From positions 1 to 5,732 of the forward strand of contig JAIRLV010000237.1 in assembly GCA_031259185.1 (NCBI GenBank): 5,732 nt of DNA. The letters run 5' to 3'. Shown one piece after another: positions 1-5,732 of this stretch (the stretch's first letter is position 1; every line of letters begins with the position of its first letter). Source of the stretch: Elusimicrobiota bacterium (GTDB lineage Bacteria > RUG730). The position numbers and the translations under genes are program-made. The notes beneath the pieces were generated by a model. The model did not search any database, was not told the origin of the DNA, and saw nothing but the letters and a program-made list of their open reading frames with translations.

Positions 1-804
1 TAATGTCGTCTTGAACATTGGCAACATAAAATCCGGTTGAATTGCCAATAAAATTCCTCCCAGAATCCAAGGCAACATTGTTACAATTATAGCTTGTATT
101 CGCCCTTGCGATGTCAAAGTTTGTACTTTTTTTTCCAATTTGTAAGTTTCTCTAACCGAACTGATAATTTGTTCTATAATCTTTGTAATATCGCCTCCAG
201 TTTCTCGCTGAATAATAATTGAAGTGACAAAAGTATCTATAGGTTTTGATTGGATTCTTTGTCTCATATTAATTAGCCCTTCTTCTAATGATGTCCCTAA
301 ATGATATTCTTTCAAAACTTCTATAAATTCTTCTTGTATAGGAGGTTCTAAATTTTTTATTGCTAGTTCTAGTCCTTGTACTATATCAAGTCCTGCTTTC
401 ATAGCATTACCTAAAAATATCAAAGCTGAAACGAGTTGTTTCTCTATTTTTGCTCTTCTATTTCTTTTTATGGTATTCAGAATAAAACCCGGTAAATAAT
501 ATAAAAATCCAAAAACAAATATAAAAAATAAAAATGTTTTAGTAATTAAATATAAAATAAAACCAAAAATAAAAGTTATAATTATATATATAATCGGGAT
601 AAATTTTTCTTTTAATTTTATTTTCCCAACTTTAAAATTGAATTCTAAAATCGTATTTTTGTATTTTATCCAATTTTTTTCAAATACTGAAATTTCACCA
701 ATATCTTTTTTTATTTTTATATGAGATAAGATAAAATAAAAAATTAGCACGCCAAAACCAAAAAAGAATAGTATAGCTAAATATTTATAAATAAAAATAA
801 TCAT
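1..804 (-). CDS. tadB: TadB-like inner-membrane pilus assembly protein (3' end cut by window edge)
   Basis: This frame reads 268 codons from an ATG at 804 to the window edge with no stop, so the C-terminus is missing, probably about 30-50 residues given usual TadB lengths near 300-320. Hydrophobic segments lie at about residues 4-24, 70-88, 90-107 and 237-257. Between them is a cytoplasmic T2SS-F domain (about 115-235) with family signatures: NAMKAGLDIVQGLELA (133-148), the GTSLEEGL turn (170-177), QRETGGDITKIIEQI (199-213) and SQGRIQAIIVTMLPW (232-246). TadB/GspF-type proteins form the inner-membrane platform with TadC that couples the TadA ATPase to assembly of Flp pili. The ribosome site is poor: AAGGA lies 14 nt upstream of the ATG. 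No tadA/cpaF gene precedes it; a GH5 gene does. TadB is preferred over TadC because of the N-terminal layout and the SQGR...LPW stretch. Family assignment is firm; the TadB versus TadC split is less so. Confidence 0.9.
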   Translation of the reverse strand, partial: MIIFIYKYLAILFFFGFGVLIFYFILSHIKIKKDIGEISVFEKNWIKYKNTILEFNFKVGKIKLKEKFIPIIYIIITFIFGFILYLITKTFLFFIFVFGFLYYLPGFILNTIKRNRRAKIEKQLVSALIFLGNAMKAGLDIVQGLELAIKNLEPPIQEEFIEVLKEYHLGTSLEEGLINMRQRIQSKPIDTFVTSIIIQRETGGDITKIIEQIISSVRETYKLEKKVQTLTSQGRIQAIIVTMLPWILGGILLAIQPDFMLPMFKTTL

Positions 805-872
805 AATTTTTTAAATTTTCCTTTTATTATTTTAAAATACAAACTTTTGCTTTAATTTAGCACATAGCCTCA

Positions 873-907
873 ATAATATTAATAATCTATATTTTTACAA
901 TTTTCAA
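873..907 (-). promoter_or_regulatory. Candidate sigma-70-type promoter for tadB
   Basis: Two overlapping readings are possible on the minus strand. One has TTGAAA (902-907), a 17-nt spacer and TATTAA (879-884). The other has TTGTAA (895-900), a 16-nt spacer and TATTAT (873-878). Either would start transcription about 60-70 nt ahead of the tadB ATG. The 122-bp gap after the GH5 gene makes a separate promoter plausible. Base composition is so A/T-rich that chance matches are common, hence the low confidence. Confidence 0.35.
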
Positions 908-926
908 CTATATTAAAAAATTCTAT

Positions 927-2081
927 TCAAAAAAATAATTTTAGAACTTCTAAAATAAAATTATTTTGTTCAAATTTTTCTGTTTTCCAAGATTCTATTA
1001 TTTCATATTTATAAGTTGCCCATTCTTTATAAAAATTTTCTATACCAAAAATATTTCCTTCTCTACGAATCCAGCTGGGATTTTCATTATATTGTAAAAT
1101 TCCATCAGGAAAAGTCCCGTTACTCACAGCCTTATAAGTCCAATATGTCCAATCAAATCCATATTCTTCATAAACTTTTAACAAATCTTTTAAAAAATTT
1201 ATTTCTCCAAAAGCATTATTCCTAGGATTAATCCCAAACTCTCCAACAAGTAGATCTATGTTGTTCCTTTTTTTGAAATCGCTATATGGCTTTAGATATT
1301 CATAAATTTTTTCAATATTCCAGTTTTCATTATCAATTTTACCAGGATAATAATAATTTTTTCTAAAATTGTATGTAAAATTTATTGGAGCATAAGTGTG
1401 TATACTGACGTGGACATTTTTGTCATGATTTTTTTGAAAAAATTTTTCTAAAAAATCTATTTTTTGACCCCACATATTTCCTTCAAAAAAAATTTTATGT
1501 GAAACATCAATCTTGCTAATTTTGTCTATAATAATTTCATAAAAATTTAATAAAATTTCATCATTTTCTACCACCGGCTCATTTAAAATATCATAGCCAT
1601 AAAGAGATTTATCATTTTTAAAAGTATCTACTAAGAACTCCCAAAGCCTATATGTTCTTTCTTTATTGCTATCATATTCCCATAAGTTTGCCACACCGAT
1701 ACTGTCAGAATGCCAATCTCTATTTTGTGCGCCACAACTAGCATGTAAATCCAAAATTATTTGCAAATTATAATTTTGCGCCCAAACAAAAACTTTTTTT
1801 AGAAAATCAATATTTTTTTGATTATAATTATAAGGCGTTTCCTCAATAAAATTAAAATGTATCGGCAACCTTATAATTTTTGCTCCCCAAGAACTCATTA
1901 TTTCAAAATCTTTTTGAGTAATATAATTTTCCCTAAAATTATCACAAAAATATTTTAATTCTTCTTCGCCATAACTCTTTTTAAATTCTTTTTGGAAAGA
2001 GCAAAAAGGTATATTGCGTCCACCTAAAACATAACTTTCTGGATTGAGCCAAGAACCTAAATTTACGCCTTTTTTTAACAT
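927..2081 (-). CDS. Glycoside hydrolase family 5 enzyme (exo-glucanase/cellulase-like), no signal peptide
   Basis: A complete 384-residue GH5 (clan A, TIM-barrel) retaining glycosidase, likely acting on a beta-linked glucan or related glycoside. Visible motifs are GVNLGSWL (5-12), FRENYIT near residue 49, IRLPIHF with the conserved Arg71, DLHASCGAQN with His113, the acid/base Glu168 in DILNEP (164-169), His228-Thr-Tyr230, the nucleophile Glu281 in GEFG (280-283) and the aromatic WTYW (311-314). The N-terminal GVNLGSWL and FRE..IT..DF pattern recalls the exo-1,3-glucanase-like branch, but substrate cannot be read from sequence. The protein starts directly in the barrel with no hydrophobic leader, so it should be cytoplasmic, unlike most bacterial GH5 enzymes. 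The start is supported by AAGGA at 2091-2095, 9 nt upstream. It follows pyrG by 41 bp with no visible terminator or promoter between, so co-transcription is likely. The stop is TGA. Confidence 0.9.
   Translation of the reverse strand: MLKKGVNLGSWLNPESYVLGGRNIPFCSFQKEFKKSYGEEELKYFCDNFRENYITQKDFEIMSSWGAKIIRLPIHFNFIEETPYNYNQKNIDFLKKVFVWAQNYNLQIILDLHASCGAQNRDWHSDSIGVANLWEYDSNKERTYRLWEFLVDTFKNDKSLYGYDILNEPVVENDEILLNFYEIIIDKISKIDVSHKIFFEGNMWGQKIDFLEKFFQKNHDKNVHVSIHTYAPINFTYNFRKNYYYPGKIDNENWNIEKIYEYLKPYSDFKKRNNIDLLVGEFGINPRNNAFGEINFLKDLLKVYEEYGFDWTYWTYKAVSNGTFPDGILQYNENPSWIRREGNIFGIENFYKEWATYKYEIIESWKTEKFEQNNFILEVLKLFF
929..955 (-). terminator. Possible weak intrinsic terminator over the 3' end of the GH5 gene
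   Basis: A perfect inverted repeat TTTTAGAA / TTCTAAAA (arms 939-946 and 948-955, centre base 947) is followed in the minus direction by ATTA and seven T residues (929-935). A real loop needs at least three bases, so the usable stem is about 6-7 A/U-rich pairs, which is weak. It lies inside the last codons of the GH5 gene. The position (end of gene, then a promoter-like gap) supports a terminator. The stem composition argues against an efficient one. Confidence 0.35.
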
Positions 2082-2122
2082 CTTTAAAAATCCTTATCTG
2101 GAACAATATAGTGACAAAATAT

Positions 2123-3867
<1,745 letters not shown>

Positions 3868-3916
3868 GAAGCCCTTCAAGAGATTGCTTTTATTTTTTAA
3901 TTTAGTATTAGAGAGT

Positions 3917-3945
3917 ATTTTATAACAAAAATTTTAAAATTGCAA
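3917..3945 (-). promoter_or_regulatory. Candidate sigma-70-type promoter for pyrG
   Basis: On the minus strand TTGCAA (3940-3945) is separated by 17 nt from TAAAAT (3917-3922). The overlapping reading TGTTATAAA (3919-3927) also has an extended -10 TG. The start would fall near 3910, giving a leader of about 115 nt before the pyrG ATG. It is the best promoter match in the intergenic region, and it sits exactly where the G+C-richer leader begins downstream. The A/T background limits certainty. Confidence 0.5.
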
Positions 3946-4143
3946 TAAATTTTATTTATAAACTTTTTACTGTATGTTATATAGTCAAACAATTAAAAAT
4001 GTTTTTAAGTTTTTTTACAAAAATAGTTATTATCGTTTTAATTGTTAATGAAATAATATAATTTTAATATAATAAAAGTATAATGTTTTGAAAAATAATA
4101 CTTGAAAAACATATGTTAAATAGCATACTTCCAAAAGCACTTT
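3946..4143. other. A/T-rich intergenic spacer without a recognisable gene
   Basis: This stretch between the lolC terminator region and the pyrG promoter is extremely A/T-rich. I see no RNA gene, tandem repeat or CRISPR-like pattern. The only frame of note is a GTG-started 31-codon frame on the minus strand (4045-4140) that lacks a ribosome site. It may simply be spacer, or hold upstream A/T elements that strengthen the pyrG promoter. Confidence 0.6.
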
Positions 4144-4184
4144 AAAAAAATTTTTTGTATGAACCTATAGTCATCATATAGGTT
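4144..4184 (-). terminator. Terminator-like hairpin ending the aroE-lolC transcription unit
   Basis: An 8-bp inverted repeat, AACCTATA (4162-4169) and TATAGGTT (4177-4184), encloses a 7-nt loop and begins 22 bp after the lolC stop. The match continues outward with one extra T on one side. In the minus direction the stem is followed by CATAC, then A and T runs, with seven Ts at 4144-4150. The T-run is displaced from the stem, which is atypical, but the position after the last gene of the unit supports a transcription end or an RNA 3'-stabilising hairpin. Confidence 0.5.
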
Positions 4185-4205
4185 TCATATTTATCAATAA
4201 TCTTA

Positions 4206-5495
4206 TTAATTTTCTCTAATAGCTTCTACTATATCTACCCTAGATGCTTTGATCGCTGGGATTATAGAAGATATTAAGCATATTAGTATTGTTCCAATGA
4301 CTACATATAGGCTCTCAATAAATTTAAAATTTACTGGAATTTTTGATGTGAAATAGACTTCTGCAGGAATTTTTATAAAATCAAAATTTTTCAAAAAATA
4401 TATAGTAATTGTTGAAAGAATTATTCCCAAAACAATGCCTATAACGCTCATAAAAAAACTTTGATAAACAAAAATTTTGATAATGTCTTTCTTTCTAAAT
4501 CCTATTGTTTTTAATATCCCAATATCATTTGTTTTTTCAATTGTTAATATCAAAAGTGAAGATATTATTCCAAAACTCGCAACCACTATTATCAAAAATA
4601 AGACTATACTCATAACAATTTTTTCCATTTTTAATGCAACGAATAACCCTTTGTTTAAATCAAACCAAGTTTGATAAAATGCAGAAATTTTTAGATTATT
4701 TTGTATTTCATAAATAACTTCGTCAAATTTGTAAGGATCTTTTAGCTTTATTCCAAAGCCATGAATTGTTCCAGCCGCATCAAAAATATATTGAGAAAAA
4801 TATAAATTTATATATACAAACTTTGAATCAAAATCGTAAATTCCTGTTTCAAATATACCGATTATGACAAATTTATGAATTGTCGGCAAAAATGGAAATG
4901 AAAAGTTATCTATTGCAGGAGATATAAAAATTAATTCATCGCCAATATAACCGCCCAAATCTTGCAATAGTTTTTTTCCTACAACAATACCGTTTTTTTG
5001 AATATTGTTTTCTGATATAAAATCTCCAATTTTCATAAAATCTTTAATTTTAGTAATTTTCAATTCATTTTCTGTGACACCTTTTAGAACAACTGGAAGG
5101 TTATGTTTGCCTCTTTTCAACATTCCATTCCCAATAATAAAAGGACTTATAGCTTCTACTTCGTCAATTTTTAGAATATCATGCTCTATAGTTTTGTAGT
5201 TTTCATTAGTTTGTGACTCATCGCTCAAAATCAAATTTATATGCGTATTCGAAGCAAAAAGTCTGTCAGTTATATTTTTTTGGAAACCATTCATTATTGA
5301 AAGCGAAATAATTAAAGCTGCAATACCAAGCGCAATTCCCAATATTGATAAAATATTTATAAACGATACGCTAAAAATTTTTTTTTGATGAGAATATAAA
5401 TATCTAAAACTAATAAAAAACGATACTTCGTTTCTTTTTAAAATTAAATTTAAAAATCTACTCCAAAAATTTGTTATTTTATTATTTTTTTTCAT
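4206..5495 (-). CDS. lolC: LolC/LolE-family lipoprotein-releasing ABC transporter permease
   Basis: A 429-residue inner-membrane permease of the LolCDE type, which with the LolD ATPase extracts lipoproteins from the inner membrane and hands them to a periplasmic carrier for the outer membrane. The order is that of the family: TM1 at about 45-67 (INILSILGIALGIAALIISL, then SIMNGFQ), a large periplasmic MacB-like domain (about 70-288), then the FtsX domain with TM2 (293-317), TM3 (343-367) and TM4 (394-415). Diagnostic stretches are FYQTWFDLN (273-281), LFVALKMEK (284-292), EKTNDIGILKTIGF (320-333), IPAEVYF (376-382) and the C-terminal PAIKASRVDIVEAIREN. About 20 charged or polar residues precede the usual family start (FFISFRYL), a modest N-terminal extension. 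The ATG lies inside aroE (14-nt overlap) with no strong ribosome site, suggesting translational coupling. LolC cannot be separated from LolE or a single merged paralogue, and no LolD is in view. Confidence 0.92.
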   Translation of the reverse strand: MKKNNKITNFWSRFLNLILKRNEVSFFISFRYLYSHQKKIFSVSFINILSILGIALGIAALIISLSIMNGFQKNITDRLFASNTHINLILSDESQTNENYKTIEHDILKIDEVEAISPFIIGNGMLKRGKHNLPVVLKGVTENELKITKIKDFMKIGDFISENNIQKNGIVVGKKLLQDLGGYIGDELIFISPAIDNFSFPFLPTIHKFVIIGIFETGIYDFDSKFVYINLYFSQYIFDAAGTIHGFGIKLKDPYKFDEVIYEIQNNLKISAFYQTWFDLNKGLFVALKMEKIVMSIVLFLIIVVASFGIISSLLILTIEKTNDIGILKTIGFRKKDIIKIFVYQSFFMSVIGIVLGIILSTITIYFLKNFDFIKIPAEVYFTSKIPVNFKFIESLYVVIGTILICLISSIIPAIKASRVDIVEAIREN

Positions 5496-5732
5496 TATTT
5501 TTAAAACTTTCTTTCAAAGCTTGCCTCATAATATCAATAGGGGCTGTTTTTTTTGTAAATTTTTCAAATGCTAAAACTCCTTGGAAAAGTAACATTTCAA
5601 GACCGCTTAAACACTTTATTTCATTCCTTTTACAATAACCAATTAAAGGAGTTTCTATATTATAAATTATATCATATACAAGATTATTTTTTGATAACAT
5701 TTTTACATCAAAAGGAAAATCAGCATTCCCGC
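5482..5732 (-). CDS. aroE: Shikimate dehydrogenase, C-terminal part (5' end beyond window)
   Basis: The C-terminal 82 residues of an NADP-dependent shikimate dehydrogenase, which reduces 3-dehydroshikimate to shikimate in aromatic amino acid synthesis. The frame is open from the window edge at 5730 through to TAA at 5482. The internal ATG at 5700 is not the true start, since the ten codons before it (GNADFPFDVK) match the family's GM...PLD region. Motifs are LVYDIIYN (fragment residues 17-24; family DLVYNP), ETPLI (26-30) and GLEMLLFQG (43-51), with the substrate-contacting Gln50, followed by AFEKFT. The expected full length is about 270-290 residues, so roughly 190-200 lie outside. It overlaps the downstream permease gene by 14 nt, indicating one transcript. 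No oddity is seen in the visible part. Confidence 0.93.
   Translation of the reverse strand, partial: GNADFPFDVKMLSKNNLVYDIIYNIETPLIGYCKRNEIKCLSGLEMLLFQGVLAFEKFTKKTAPIDIMRQALKESFKNNEKK

Noticed and set aside
879-929. TGA at the end of the GH5 gene read as glycine or tryptophan, extending the frame 15 more codons to TAA at 879-881
   Set aside because: No other long frame in the window has an internal TGA, tryptophan is always TGG and glycine uses GGN codons, so TGA is a normal stop.
1016-1225. Plus-strand open frames inside the genes (for example 1016-1225, 2241-2432, 2872-3057, 4477-4674, 5005-5199)
   Set aside because: Each lies opposite a well-supported gene on the minus strand, lacks a ribosome site and has the low-complexity composition expected of an antisense reading of A/T-rich coding DNA.
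4045-4140. Minus-strand GTG frame of 31 codons in the A/T-rich spacer
   Set aside because: There is no ribosome site, the composition is hydrophobic and A/T-driven, and it resembles no family.

Overview
The window is a block of bacterial chromosome in which every convincing gene lies on the minus strand. It is extremely A+T-rich, at roughly a quarter G+C by eye. Genes end in TAA, TAG and TGA, tryptophan is always TGG, and no long frame contains an internal TGA, so the genetic code looks standard. This argues against Mollicutes and against the UGA=Gly lineages (Gracilibacteria, Absconditabacteria). A LolC/LolE-family lipoprotein-release permease points to a diderm cell with an outer membrane, and a TadB homologue points to a Tad-type pilus or secretion machine. 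I cannot name the phylum from the sequence alone.

In the direction of transcription (high to low coordinates) the layout is as follows. (1) The 3' end of shikimate dehydrogenase aroE (5482-5732) overlaps by 14 nt the start of a LolC/E-type permease (4206-5495). This is a translationally coupled pair that ends in a hairpin at 4162-4184. (2) A 412-bp intergenic region (3794-4205) is mostly featureless A/T but holds a good promoter (3917-3945). It then holds a distinctly G+C-richer leader of about 115 nt in front of pyrG. That leader contains a possible terminator-like hairpin with a GGGC 5' arm and a possible 19-codon upstream ORF. (3) pyrG, encoding CTP synthase (2123-3793), is followed 41 bp later by a signal-less glycoside hydrolase family 5 gene (927-2081). 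These are probably co-transcribed, and a weak palindrome plus T-run sits over the 3' end of the GH5 gene. (4) After a 122-bp gap with a candidate promoter, a tadB-like gene (1-804) begins and runs off the left edge.

The genes cover unrelated housekeeping roles: aromatic amino acid synthesis, lipoprotein sorting, nucleotide synthesis, sugar hydrolysis and pilus assembly. No single pathway links them. The part most worth following up is the pyrG leader. It looks like a structured regulatory RNA and has elements reminiscent of known pyrimidine attenuation systems, but it does not match any family I recognise.
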